Shown in pieces: positions 42,306-50,990 of a stretch of 64,000 nt of DNA. Position 1 is the first letter of the stretch. Each line of letters begins with the position of its first letter. The notes beneath the pieces were generated by a model. The model was not told where the DNA came from. It did no database searches and saw only the letters and a program-made list of their open reading frames with translations. This stretch comes from Pseudomonadota bacterium. GTDB lineage: Bacteria; Desulfobacterota; Binatia; Binatales; Binataceae. The position numbers and the translations under genes were made by a program. The DNA lies in the NCBI GenBank assembly GCA_021325355.1, contig JAJPHI010000018.1, forward strand, positions 265,200 to 329,199, written 5' to 3'.

Positions 42306-43313
42306 ATGAAGCTCTACGAAATAAGCGAAGCGAAAGGCATCGAAAGTCTTCAATTGACCGAGCGGCCGACGCCCCGACCCGGTCCGGGTGAAGTGCTGGT
42401 GCGGGTGCGCGCGACCTCGCTTAACTATCGCGATCTCGCGCTGTGCAAGGGCGGGCTCGCCCGGATGGTCAAACTGCCGATGATCCCGGTCTCGGACGGC
42501 GCCGGCGACGTCGTCGAGACCGGACCGGGTGTGATGAGGCTTAAAACCGGTGACCGCGTGGCCGCGATCTTCACCCAGGGATGGCTTTCCGGGCCGCCCT
42601 ATCAGGGCATGTATCAAAGCTCGCTCGGCGGCGGAATCGACGGGATGCTCGCCGAATACGTGGTGCTGCGCGAGGATGGCTTCGTCAAAATTCCCGATTA
42701 TATGACCTACGAGGAGGCCGCGACCTTACCCTGCGCGGCCGTGACCTCGTGGAACGCGCTTGTCGTCGAAGGCCGGATCAAGCCGGGTGACACGGTACTG
42801 ACGATGGGAACCGGCGGAGTTTCGATCTTCGCGCTGCAGTTCGCCCGGATGTACGGGGCGCGGGTAATCGCCACCTCCAGCAGCGACGCCAAACTGAAAC
42901 GACTGCGGGAGATGGGCGCGGCGCACGTGATCAACTACAAGAGCAAGCCCGACTGGGACAAGGCTGTGCTCGAACTGACCGGCGGCCAGGGCGTCGATCA
43001 TGTGGTCGAGATCGGCGGCGCCGGCACGCTGCCAAAATCGATGAACGCCGTCAAAGCTGGCGGCATTGTTCATCTGATCGGTATCCTCGCCGGCGCGGGG
43101 CAGATCGATCCGATGGGGCTGCTGTTCAAGCAGGCGCGTATCCAGGGTATTTTGGTCGGCTCGCGCGAGATGTTCGAGGCGATGAACCGCGCGATGGCGG
43201 CCAACGATGTCCATCCGGTGATCGACCGGGTCTTCCCCTTCAGCGAGGCGCGCGAGGCCTACCGCTATCTGGAAAGCGGCGCTCATTTCGGCAAGGTCTG
43301 TATCGCTGTCTAG
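42306..43313 (+). CDS. NAD(P)-dependent medium-chain dehydrogenase, quinone-reductase-like
   Basis: 335 residues. The GroES-like N-terminal half has PRPGPGEVLVRVRATSLNYRDLALCKG and IPVSDGAGDVVETGPGV; the Cys and His ligands of zinc alcohol dehydrogenases are absent. The Rossmann half shows VLTMGTGGVSIFALQFARMYGARVIATSSSDAKL. This places it with zinc-free quinone oxidoreductases and enoyl reductases. It uses NADPH more likely than NADH, but this cannot be confirmed. It precedes the amidohydrolase gene on the same strand by about 120 bases. Confidence 0.87.
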   Translation: MKLYEISEAKGIESLQLTERPTPRPGPGEVLVRVRATSLNYRDLALCKGGLARMVKLPMIPVSDGAGDVVETGPGVMRLKTGDRVAAIFTQGWLSGPPYQGMYQSSLGGGIDGMLAEYVVLREDGFVKIPDYMTYEEAATLPCAAVTSWNALVVEGRIKPGDTVLTMGTGGVSIFALQFARMYGARVIATSSSDAKLKRLREMGAAHVINYKSKPDWDKAVLELTGGQGVDHVVEIGGAGTLPKSMNAVKAGGIVHLIGILAGAGQIDPMGLLFKQARIQGILVGSREMFEAMNRAMAANDVHPVIDRVFPFSEAREAYRYLESGAHFGKVCIAV

Positions 43314-43435
43314 CCTTTTACTTTCCCCCGGAAATGGTTGATAAGTAGGGTCAGCTAGTCCACCTTTTTGAACGCGGCGGGAAGATGGTTTTGCGCGTCA
43401 GCGCCGGCCGTCGCCGACCGCAGGGAGGGAGTTCG

Positions 43436-45151
43436 ATGGCTTACGATATCCTGATTCGCGGTGGTGAAATCGTTGACGGCTCCGGGCTGCCGCGCTATCG
43501 CGCCGACCTCGCGATAGCCGACGGGCGGATCGTCGCGATCGGTAAAATCAATGATTCGGCCAAAGAGGTCATCGATGCCGAGGGGCACGTCGTCGCGCCG
43601 GGCTTTATCGATGGCCACACGCACATGGATGCCCAGATCTTCTGGGATCGCCTCGGTAGTTGCTCGTGCTGGCACGGCGTGACCTCGGTGGTGATGGGCA
43701 ACTGCGGGTTCTCGCTCGCGCCCTGCGCGGAGAAGGACAAGCTGCTCGTGATGCGAAATCTCGAGCGCGCCGAAGATATCTCTCCCAAGGCGATGGAGGC
43801 GGGCATTCGATGGGCGTGGGACAACTTTCCGCAATACCTCGATGCCATCGACCGCCAGCCCAAAGCGATCAACTACACGGCTTACGTCGGTCATTCCGCC
43901 CTGCGCACCTACGTGATGGGTCAGCGGGCCTTCGAGGAAGAGGCCACCTCCGAGGATATCGCCGCGATGAAGCGCGAGCTGCGCAACGCGATCAAGGCGG
44001 GCGCTGCCGGCTTCAGCACCTCGCGCAACCGTAACCATCAGACGCCCGATGACCGCCCGGTCGCGAGCCGTCTCGCCAACTGGAGCGAGGTCTGCGAGCT
44101 GGTCGGCGTGATGGGGGATCTCGGCGCCGGCGTCTTCGAGATCGCTCAGGAGGATATCGATCGCGACCCCGAGCGCATGAACGATTTTCTCGGCCGCCTG
44201 CAGCAGCTCGCGATCGCCACCAAGGTCCCGACGACCTTCGGCGTAATCGCTTCGCGCAAGGCCCGTCATGATATGTGGCGTCCGCACTTCCGCATGATCG
44301 ACGAGACTATCGCCGCCGGCGGGCGGATGCTGGCGCAGGGCACCAGCCGTTGGATCAGCGCGCTGCTGTCGTTCGAGACGGCGCTGCCCTTCGATAAGGC
44401 GCCCGTATGGCGAGAGATTCGCGCCAAATCACTGGCCGAACAGGAAGCCGCGTTGCGCAATCCCGAGACCCGCGCCGCGCTGCTCGCCGCCGCGCGCGAA
44501 TACATGACGCAGCCCGAACGTGCGGTCGGCGCCGAAGCGCGCAAACCGGACTTCGATTATCTGTTTGCCTACGAGAATCCGCTGCCGCCGTATCGTTCGA
44601 TCAATCAGATCGCCAGGGAGCGCGGCACCGACCCGCTCGAAACGATGATCGATCTGGCTCTCGAAAAACATCTGAAGCTGTTCTTCATCCAGCCCATCGT
44701 CAACGAGGACCAGGACGTCGTGCTGGGCATGATGCGCCATCCGCGCCAGGTGGTGACCTTCTCGGATGCGGGCGCGCACGTCTCCCAGATCATGGATTCA
44801 TCGATCCAGACCTACCTGCTGGGTCATTGGGTGCGGAATCAGCAGGCGCTGTCGCTCGAACAGGCGGTGCGGAAGATCTCCTTCGAGCTCGCCTCATTCT
44901 GGGGCCTCCACGGACGCGGCATGCTTCGCGAGGGCAATCACGCCGACGTCGTGGTGTTCGATCCGCAGACTATCGCGCCCACGATGCCCTGGCTCGAGTA
45001 CGACCTGCCGGGCGGCGCGCGCCGTCTCAAGCAGAAGTCGGTCGGAATCAAGACCACGATCGTGAATGGCGAAGTGACGCTCCGTGAAAACGAATCGACC
45101 GGAGCGATGCCGGGCCGGCTGATCCGCGGGCCGCTCGCCGCCGGCGCCTAA
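43436..45151 (+). CDS. amidohydrolase-family protein, N-acyl-D-amino-acid deacylase type
   Basis: About 571 residues from the ATG with GGGAGGGA upstream; the ORF-track start is 17 residues earlier. The start MAYDILIRGGEIVDGSGLPRYRADLAIADGRI and VVAPGFIDGHTHMDAQIFWD give the metal-binding HxH, and SCSCWHGVTSVVMGNCGFSLAPC includes the Cys ligand of D-aminoacylases. The end has MRHPRQVVTFSDAGAHVSQIMDSS with the catalytic Asp. Such enzymes cleave N-acyl amides; in environmental lineages many copies occur with unknown substrates. Terminated by the hairpin at 45183. Confidence 0.88.
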   Translation: MAYDILIRGGEIVDGSGLPRYRADLAIADGRIVAIGKINDSAKEVIDAEGHVVAPGFIDGHTHMDAQIFWDRLGSCSCWHGVTSVVMGNCGFSLAPCAEKDKLLVMRNLERAEDISPKAMEAGIRWAWDNFPQYLDAIDRQPKAINYTAYVGHSALRTYVMGQRAFEEEATSEDIAAMKRELRNAIKAGAAGFSTSRNRNHQTPDDRPVASRLANWSEVCELVGVMGDLGAGVFEIAQEDIDRDPERMNDFLGRLQQLAIATKVPTTFGVIASRKARHDMWRPHFRMIDETIAAGGRMLAQGTSRWISALLSFETALPFDKAPVWREIRAKSLAEQEAALRNPETRAALLAAAREYMTQPERAVGAEARKPDFDYLFAYENPLPPYRSINQIARERGTDPLETMIDLALEKHLKLFFIQPIVNEDQDVVLGMMRHPRQVVTFSDAGAHVSQIMDSSIQTYLLGHWVRNQQALSLEQAVRKISFELASFWGLHGRGMLREGNHADVVVFDPQTIAPTMPWLEYDLPGGARRLKQKSVGIKTTIVNGEVTLRENESTGAMPGRLIRGPLAAGA

Positions 45152-45182
45152 GGCGAGCTACGGCCTGAGCCATAAGACTGCG

Positions 45183-45218
45183 CGGGCGCGCGGGAGCTAT
45201 CCTGCGCGCCCGTTTTAT
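45183..45218 (+). terminator. rho-independent terminator after the amidohydrolase gene
   Basis: CGGGCGCGCGGG and CCTGCGCGCCCG form a 12-pair stem (one G.T) around AGCTAT, followed directly by TTTTAT. This is the clearest intrinsic terminator in the window. It lies 31 bases after the stop. Confidence 0.85.
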
Positions 45219-45371
45219 CTCTACGACGCGCCTTCGATTTCCCGCCCGAATCGCACCCGAGCGCATTGCGCTCCGATTCTCGGCCCACGCAGCGCCGCAC
45301 GCCGAGGACGCCGCGGCTTCGTCAAGCGCCCGCGCGACTTTGAATGACAAGCGGGTAGCGACCGCTCTACA

Positions 45372-46853
45372 ATGACCATCGTGGCAGCGTTCGAGGTTAT
45401 CGTGGTCGGCGCCGGCAACGCGGCCCTGGCAGCGGCGGTCGCCGCACGTCAGGCCGGAGCGCAACGCGTAGTGGTATTGGAAAAAGCGCCGGAAGAGTTG
45501 CGCGGCGGCAATACCCATTACAGCGGCGGGCTTTTTCGGATCGCGTTTGACCGCGTCGAGGAGCTCCTGCGCCTGGTGCCTGCAGCGCGTGAACTGCCGG
45601 GCTTTGTCGAGGGCATCGAGCCCTACCCGCGCGACGCCTTCATGAGCGATCTGCAGCGGATGACCGCCGGTCGCACCGATCCGGAACTATCGGCGCTGCT
45701 GGTCAACGAATCCTACGCGACCGCCTCGTGGATGGCCGCCAACGGTCTGCGCTTCGAGCCGGCGATATCGCTCGGCGCGGTAAAGGTCGGTGGCGTGATC
45801 AAGTGGCCCAAGGGCGCGATCGTGCGCGCGGTACACGAGGGCGTGGGGCTCTCGCGGATGTGGTTCGCGCTGGCGCAGCGCCTCGGCGTCGAGATTCGTT
45901 ATCGCACCGCGGCCGTGCGCCTGCTCGAAGAGCGCAGCGGACGGATCAGGGGGGTCACCGTGCGTACGCCGGAGGGATTCGAGGATCTCGAAGCGCGTGC
46001 CGTTATCCTCGGCTGCGGCGGTTTCGAGGCCAACGCGGCGTGGCGCGCGCAGTACCTCGGGCGGCCATGGGATCATGCGAAGGTGCGCGGCACGCCCCAT
46101 AATCAGGGCGATGGCCTGCGCATGGCGCTCGCGGTCGGCGCGATGCCGTGGGGGCAATGGAGCGGATGCCATGCCACGCCGATCAATGCGGCCGCGCCCC
46201 CTTTCGGCGATCGCAAGCTGACCGACAAGACCAACCGCCTGTCATACCTTTACGGTGTGATGCTCAACCGTCAGGGGCTGCGCTTCGTCGATGAAGGCGA
46301 GGACCAGGCGCTCTTCACCTATGCCAAGTTCGGCGGCGCGATTCTCAATCAGCCGGGCGGGGTCGCGTGGCAAATCTTCGATGCGAAGACGGTCGATCTG
46401 CTCGAGCCGCGTTACAATACGAGCGCGCCGGTTATCGCCGATCATCTGGCCGACCTTGTGCGCGCGATCGCGATCGATGAGCCGACTGCGTTGCAGACGC
46501 TGCATGAGTTCAATGCGGCGGCCGGCCATGGACACTTCAACCCGGGCGAGCGCGACGGGATGGCGACCCGCGGGCTCGCTTTGCCGAAATCGAACTGGGC
46601 GCAAAAAATCGATACGCCGCCGTTTCGCGCCTACCCGGTCACCGGCGGCATCACGTTTTCCTTCGGCGGGCTCAAGGTTAACGAGCGTGCGCAGGTGATC
46701 GGCACCAATTGGGAGCCGCTCCCCGGTCTCTATGCCTGCGGCGAGATGGTCGGCGGCCTGTTCCATCACAACTACCCCGGCGGATCGGGCCTGATGTCCG
46801 GTGCGGTGTTCGGACGAATCGCCGGGACGAGCGCGGCGCACGATCGCGTTTAA
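45372..46853 (+). CDS. TcuA-like FAD-dependent dehydrogenase (copy 1)
   Basis: 493 residues. The FAD site begins EVIVVGAGNAALAAAVAARQAGAQRVVVLEKAP, the second is ARAVILGCGGFEAN, and the end NYPGGSGLMSGAVFGRIAG is the fumarate-reductase-flavoprotein signature. The body follows FAD-dependent tricarballylate dehydrogenase (TcuA), which makes cis-aconitate from tricarballylate in Salmonella. WSGCHATPINAAA lies in the substrate-binding region. It is followed after 4 bases by a PrpF-like gene, strengthening the aconitate link. No TcuB electron acceptor is adjacent. A second, diverged copy is at 56593. Confidence 0.82.
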   Translation: MTIVAAFEVIVVGAGNAALAAAVAARQAGAQRVVVLEKAPEELRGGNTHYSGGLFRIAFDRVEELLRLVPAARELPGFVEGIEPYPRDAFMSDLQRMTAGRTDPELSALLVNESYATASWMAANGLRFEPAISLGAVKVGGVIKWPKGAIVRAVHEGVGLSRMWFALAQRLGVEIRYRTAAVRLLEERSGRIRGVTVRTPEGFEDLEARAVILGCGGFEANAAWRAQYLGRPWDHAKVRGTPHNQGDGLRMALAVGAMPWGQWSGCHATPINAAAPPFGDRKLTDKTNRLSYLYGVMLNRQGLRFVDEGEDQALFTYAKFGGAILNQPGGVAWQIFDAKTVDLLEPRYNTSAPVIADHLADLVRAIAIDEPTALQTLHEFNAAAGHGHFNPGERDGMATRGLALPKSNWAQKIDTPPFRAYPVTGGITFSFGGLKVNERAQVIGTNWEPLPGLYACGEMVGGLFHHNYPGGSGLMSGAVFGRIAGTSAAHDRV

Positions 46854-46857
46854 GCAG

Positions 46858-48006
46858 ATGGCCGGCGACCAGATCGCGATCCGCGCGGTGTTCATGCGCG
46901 GCGGCACCAGCAAGGCCTTGATCTTCCACGACCGCGATCTGCCGCCTGATCGGGCGGCGCGCGATCGGATCTTTCTCGCGGCGATCGGCAGTCCCGACCG
47001 CAACGGGCGGCAGCTCGACGGGATGGGCGGCGGAATCTCGTCGCTCTCGAAGGTTTGCGTGATCGGACCGCCCAGTCGTCGCGATGCGGACGTGGATTAC
47101 ACGTTTGCGCAGATTGGCGTCGAGAGTGCGATCGTCGACTACAGCGGCAACTGCGGCAACATGTCATCGGCGGTGGGTCCGTTCGCGGTCGATGAAGGGC
47201 TGGTGAAGGTTGACGGCCCTGAAGCGGTGGTCAGGATTCACAACACCAATACCCGCAAACTGATTGTTGCGCGGTTTGCGGTCCGCGATGGCCGCGCGAT
47301 GGTCGCAGGCGACTTCACGCTACCGGGCGTCGCCGGCAGCGGCGCGCCGATTCGTCTCGATTTTCTTGATCCGGCCGGCGCCGGCACCGCTCAACTTCTG
47401 CCGAGCGGCGCCGTGTGCGACCTGCTCGATGTGCCCGATGTCGGCACCGTCGAGGTCTCGATGCTGGATGCGGCGACGCCCTGTGTGTTTGTCGCCGCAG
47501 CGACGCTCGGCTGCTGCGGCAACGAGATGCCCGAGCATCTGGATCGTGACAGCGCGCTGCTGCAGCGGCTCGAAGCGATTCGACTGGCGGCGAGCATCCG
47601 GATGGGTATCGCGCGCTCCCGCGACGAGGCTGCTGCGCGACCGAGCATCCCCAAGGTTGCGATGGTCGCGCCGCCGCAACTCGCGCGAACGCTCGACGGC
47701 AGCACGGTCGATGCCACCGACGCCGATCTCACCGTTCGGATGATCTCTATCGGTCGGCCCCATCGGGCGATTCCGCTGACCGGCGCGATGTGCACGGCGG
47801 TCGCTTCGCGGATCGACGGCACGATCGTCAATCGCGTCGCCGTTCGCGGGACGGCCGAGCAGGTGCGGATTGCGCAGCCGTCGGGACTCACGGTGGTCGG
47901 CGCCGCGGTGCGATGCGCTCGGGATCAATGGGTGGTCGACTACGCCACGGTCTATCGGACGGCTCGTCGCCTGATGGAGGGAGTGGTCTACGTGCCCGCT
48001 GCATGA
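46858..48006 (+). CDS. PrpF-like aconitate/oxalomesaconate isomerase family protein
   Basis: About 382 residues from ATG 46858, four bases after the TcuA-like stop; the ORF track start is inside that gene. PrpF landmarks are AVFMRGGTSKALIFHDRDLP and VDYSGNCGNMSSAVGPFAVDEGLV, with the catalytic Cys in the latter. PrpF isomerises 2-methylaconitate, and relatives tautomerise oxalomesaconate or isomerise aconitate. Coupled to a tricarballylate-type dehydrogenase, an aconitate isomer is the simplest substrate. It is convergent with a Tam-like methyltransferase. Confidence 0.85.
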   Translation: MAGDQIAIRAVFMRGGTSKALIFHDRDLPPDRAARDRIFLAAIGSPDRNGRQLDGMGGGISSLSKVCVIGPPSRRDADVDYTFAQIGVESAIVDYSGNCGNMSSAVGPFAVDEGLVKVDGPEAVVRIHNTNTRKLIVARFAVRDGRAMVAGDFTLPGVAGSGAPIRLDFLDPAGAGTAQLLPSGAVCDLLDVPDVGTVEVSMLDAATPCVFVAAATLGCCGNEMPEHLDRDSALLQRLEAIRLAASIRMGIARSRDEAAARPSIPKVAMVAPPQLARTLDGSTVDATDADLTVRMISIGRPHRAIPLTGAMCTAVASRIDGTIVNRVAVRGTAEQVRIAQPSGLTVVGAAVRCARDQWVVDYATVYRTARRLMEGVVYVPAA

Positions 48007-48068
48007 TTCCGTTGTGCCGAGCGGCGCACAACCGGAAACCGGAGAGGGCGCGAGCGTTTCCTCTCCGG
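48007..48068. terminator. tandem hairpins between convergent genes
   Basis: TTCCGTTGTGC/GCACAACCGGAA (48007-48036, one bulge) starts right after the PrpF-like stop. CCGGAGAGG/CCTCTCCGG (48039-48068) follows. No T-tract is present. The pair probably separates the convergent PrpF-like and methyltransferase transcripts. Confidence 0.4.
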
Positions 48069-48155
48069 GATGAGTCGCAAGGACGTTCCCTTCTGCCAGG
48101 AAGGCATCCGCCGCAACGCCCGCCGCCAGCCTCTACATCGATCCTCTTTCGAGCT

Positions 48156-48917
48156 CTAAGGCAGTCGCGCGGCAAATCGGAGCCGGATATAGTCCGCCGT
48201 CCAGCGCCCCCGATCGTCGCACAGCACCGGCCGCAGCAGCTCGATCGCTTCGTCGCGGGCCTGCGCGCGTTCGCCTTCGGGCAAATGGTTGAGCAGCGGC
48301 CCGGCGAACGTCGCGATCCATCCCTCGATCGTCGGCAACGGCGTCGGGCGCGGAATGAGCTCGATATAATCGACCGTGAAGCCGCCGCGCTCCAATCGAC
48401 CGCGATAGTCGTCAACCGTGGGGAAATACCAGGGAATGATCGTTGCGGTGTTGATACCGCGGCGCTTTAAGACGGCCGTCAGCGCGACCACGATCGCGGC
48501 GACGCAACCGTGACCGCCCATCTCCGCGACGAAGCGGCCGCCCGGCTTCAAGGCCCGGGCGACGCCCGCAATCACCGCGTCAGGGTCGGCCTTCATCCAA
48601 TGGAGGGCGGCATTCGAGAACACCGCATCAAACTCCTGAGTGAAACTCAACGCCGCCCCATCCATCAGCCGCGCGTCGATACCGCGCCGCTGCGCTGCAG
48701 CCACCATGTCCGCCGCGCCATCGACTCCGACCACCACAGCGCCGGCGGCGGCGAGCTTTTCCGTCAAGGCGCCATCGCCGCATCCGAGGTCGAGGATCCG
48801 CTCGCCCGGACGCGGGTTGAGGAGATCGAGGACCGGTTGTCCGAGGGTCGAAACAAAGCGCGCGTTGCGCGCGTATTGGGCGGCATTCCATTGCTGGGCC
48901 GCTCGTGAGGTTGCCAT
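48156..48917 (-). CDS. SAM-dependent methyltransferase, trans-aconitate-methyltransferase-like
   Basis: 253 residues. WNAAQYARNARFVSTLGQPVLDLLNPRPGERILDLGCGDGALTEKLA gives motif I; VVGVDGAADMVAAAQRRG gives motif II; FDAVFSNAALHWMKADPDAVIAGVARALKPGGRFVAEMGGHG closely follows the Tam (trans-aconitate 2-methyltransferase) pattern of FSNAALQW. Tam methylates trans-aconitate, a by-product that inhibits aconitase. Placement beside TcuA- and PrpF-like genes makes aconitate chemistry attractive, but many type 11 methyltransferases share these motifs. Confidence 0.75.
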   Translation of the reverse strand: MATSRAAQQWNAAQYARNARFVSTLGQPVLDLLNPRPGERILDLGCGDGALTEKLAAAGAVVVGVDGAADMVAAAQRRGIDARLMDGAALSFTQEFDAVFSNAALHWMKADPDAVIAGVARALKPGGRFVAEMGGHGCVAAIVVALTAVLKRRGINTATIIPWYFPTVDDYRGRLERGGFTVDYIELIPRPTPLPTIEGWIATFAGPLLNHLPEGERAQARDEAIELLRPVLCDDRGRWTADYIRLRFAARLP

Positions 48918-49091
48918 CGCCGCATTGATGCATTATCGGTTTTGCCGATGCAACCCGTTCGTGCGATGGACCGCTCCCGCTACCGTCGTTTAGACTGGCC
49001 GCAGGTACTCTGCGCGACGCCGCCCATGAAAAATATCGCCTTGCAGCTACGATCCATCCGTGCTTCGCGCTCGTAGTTGGATATAGACCCG

Positions 49092-49655
49092 GTGTCGAAG
49101 AGCTCCATCGCAACGCTTTCCGATTCGATGCTGGTCGACGCGATCGCGCGCGGCGATGAGGAGGCGTTACGGCAGCTTAACGCGCGCTATGGCGCGGCGC
49201 TGGTCCATGTCGCGGAACGGATCCTCACCGACAACTCCGATGCCGAGGAAATCGCCGCCGACGTGCTTTGGCAGGTATGGCGCCAGGCAGTCACCTACGA
49301 TGCCACGCGTGGTTCGGTCGCCGCATGGCTGATGACGCTGGTGCGCACCCGCGCGATCGATCGCCTGCGCGCCCGCGCCTCGCGGCGGCGCGGCGCCGCA
49401 TCGCTGGAGGATCCCGGTTCGGCGCCGGACGCCTCGGCGTCCATCGACGCCTACCAGCATCGCGCCCTGGTGAAGACCGCGCTTGGCCGACTCGATGCGC
49501 GCGAACGCGCCGTCCTCGACCTGGCGTACTATTCGGATTTGTCTCATGCGGCCATCGCGGAGAAAACCGGTCTGCCCCTCGGCACGGTCAAGAGCCGGAT
49601 CCGCGCGGCCCTGGTTAAACTGCGGGAGGAACTGAAGGGTCTCAGGACCACCTAG
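49092..49655 (+). CDS. ECF-family RNA polymerase sigma factor
   Basis: About 187 residues from GTG 49092; TTG 49077 is an alternative. Region 2 is AIARGDEEALRQLNARYGAALVHVAERILTDNSDAEEIAADVLWQVWRQAVTYDATRGSVAAWLMTLVRTRAIDRLRAR; region 4 is ALGRLDARERAVLDLAYYSDLSHAAIAEKTGLPLGTVKSRIRAALVKLREEL. The tripartite length is normal for group IV sigma factors. The anti-sigma gene starts 2 bases after the stop. Regulon unknown; no upstream -35 AAC site was identified. Confidence 0.93.
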   Translation: MSKSSIATLSDSMLVDAIARGDEEALRQLNARYGAALVHVAERILTDNSDAEEIAADVLWQVWRQAVTYDATRGSVAAWLMTLVRTRAIDRLRARASRRRGAASLEDPGSAPDASASIDAYQHRALVKTALGRLDARERAVLDLAYYSDLSHAAIAEKTGLPLGTVKSRIRAALVKLREELKGLRTT

Positions 49656-49657
49656 CG

Positions 49658-50494
49658 ATGGATCACGACGAGCTCAGAGAGCTCCTGCCTCTGGAGGCGA
49701 TGGGTCGCCTCGATGAAGGCGAGCGCGCCGCGCTGGACGCCCATCTGCGCGAAGGATGCGACGAGTGCGCGGCGGAATTGCGCGACTTTCGCGAGATGGT
49801 CGCCGCTATTGCGGTCGCCGACAGCGAAGCCGTCGCCGGTGATCCGGTCTGGGCGCGACTCGAAGCGCGCCTGCGGGGCTCGCGCGCGTCGGAGCGCGCA
49901 CCCGCGAGGTCCGGTCGGCGCGTGTTTCCCCTCGCGCGAGTGGCCCTCGCCGCATCTTTGTTCCTGGCGGTGCTCGCCGGTTACTTTGCCTACCAGGTGC
50001 GCGCCATCCGCGACGCCGCAAGCGCGCGGGACACTCAGATGCAGGCGCGCCTCGACGATCTCGCCCAACTTCTCCGGCAGCGTGATGCGCAACTGGCCGC
50101 CTTCCAGAGCCAGATGAGCCAGTCCGGCGAGCTGACGCGCGCACTCCTCGCCCCTGACGTCCGTCTTATCAAGCTCGGGCCGATGCCTGGCGCACCCGAC
50201 GCCAGAGGAGTCGTCGCGATGCCGCCGCGTCCGCAGGCCCATTGCATGGCGGCGGTGATCGGTCTGCCGCCGGCGCCGCCCGACAAAACCTACGAGCTCT
50301 GGTGGATCGGGGCCAAACGCGGTCCGATGCGCGCGGCGACTTTTACCACTGCGGCTCACGGCGGCGCGATCATCAGCCCGAGCCGCCCGCCGCAGGACGA
50401 GCCGATCCTGGCCAGCGCGGTGACGCTCGAGCCGCGCGGCGGATCCGATCGGCCGACCGGCCCGATGTATCTGAAGGGGCTCTCTACGGAATGA
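49658..50494 (+). CDS. membrane anti-sigma factor, RskA-like
   Basis: 278 residues. The N-terminal zinc-binding anti-sigma region has ALDAHLREGCDECAAEL (His-x4-Cys-x2-Cys), which clamps the cognate ECF sigma. One membrane segment follows near residue 90 (VALAASLFLAVLAGYFAYQV), then a coiled segment and a C-terminal RskA domain (AHCMAAVIGLPPAPPDKTYELWWIGAKRGPMRAA) in the periplasm. Regulated proteolysis probably releases the sigma factor. It is coupled to the sigma gene with a 2-base gap. Confidence 0.9.
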   Translation: MDHDELRELLPLEAMGRLDEGERAALDAHLREGCDECAAELRDFREMVAAIAVADSEAVAGDPVWARLEARLRGSRASERAPARSGRRVFPLARVALAASLFLAVLAGYFAYQVRAIRDAASARDTQMQARLDDLAQLLRQRDAQLAAFQSQMSQSGELTRALLAPDVRLIKLGPMPGAPDARGVVAMPPRPQAHCMAAVIGLPPAPPDKTYELWWIGAKRGPMRAATFTTAAHGGAIISPSRPPQDEPILASAVTLEPRGGSDRPTGPMYLKGLSTE

Positions 50495-50557
50495 GATCCG
50501 CTGGTCGCGGCGGCGGCCCGATTTACCGTTGACCCACGACTCTCTATCCTTGAAATT

Positions 50558-50830
50558 GTGGCCGTCGCCGAAGCACAAGTTGAAGTAAAGAATCGCCTGG
50601 GACTGCATCTTCGCGCTGCGTCGACGCTGGCGCAGGCGCTGAAGCCTTTTGACGCGTCCATCACCCTGGCCAACGGTAAGCATTCGGTGAACGCCAAGAG
50701 TGTGATCAATCTGGTGACTCTGGGCGCCGCCGCCGGCACCAGGCTCACCGTCAAGGCCGAGGGCAAGGATGCCCAACAGGCGGTCGCAACGCTCACGGAA
50801 TTGTTCAAGAACGGGTTCGGCGAAGAGTGA
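50558..50830 (+). CDS. HPr-family phosphocarrier protein
   Basis: 90 residues. QVEVKNRLGLHLRAASTLAQAL has the active-site His of HPr (NRLGLHLRAA), and SVNAKSVINLVTLGAAAGTRL contains the regulatory Ser position (KS). The length is standard. HPr passes phosphate from enzyme I to PTS EIIA or acts in regulation through Ser phosphorylation. No EI, EII, HprK or RapZ gene is within the window, so it may serve a regulatory PTS elsewhere. GTG start. It sits between the anti-sigma gene and metK. Confidence 0.9.
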   Translation: MAVAEAQVEVKNRLGLHLRAASTLAQALKPFDASITLANGKHSVNAKSVINLVTLGAAAGTRLTVKAEGKDAQQAVATLTELFKNGFGEE

Positions 50831-50990
50831 GCGACCGCAGCCGTTCGGAGACTAATCGCGTGGCGCTTACCTTGCCCGCGCGCCCAGCGCCGATTAATAT
50901 CGACGCCCGCTGGAGCCAAGCTCGGCCAATCATTGAGTCAAGCGTCTGAATGGCGTCGTCCAACCATTCGCTTCGAAGGAGCCTGCGTCG

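Noticed and set aside
49652-50776. 374-codon minus-strand ORF across the anti-sigma and HPr genes
   Set aside because: Covers two real plus-strand genes and shows only basic low-complexity sequence.
50831-50990. Possible SAM or SAH riboswitch before metK
   Set aside because: No conserved core of SAM-I, SAM-II or SAH riboswitches could be found by eye in the 160-base leader.
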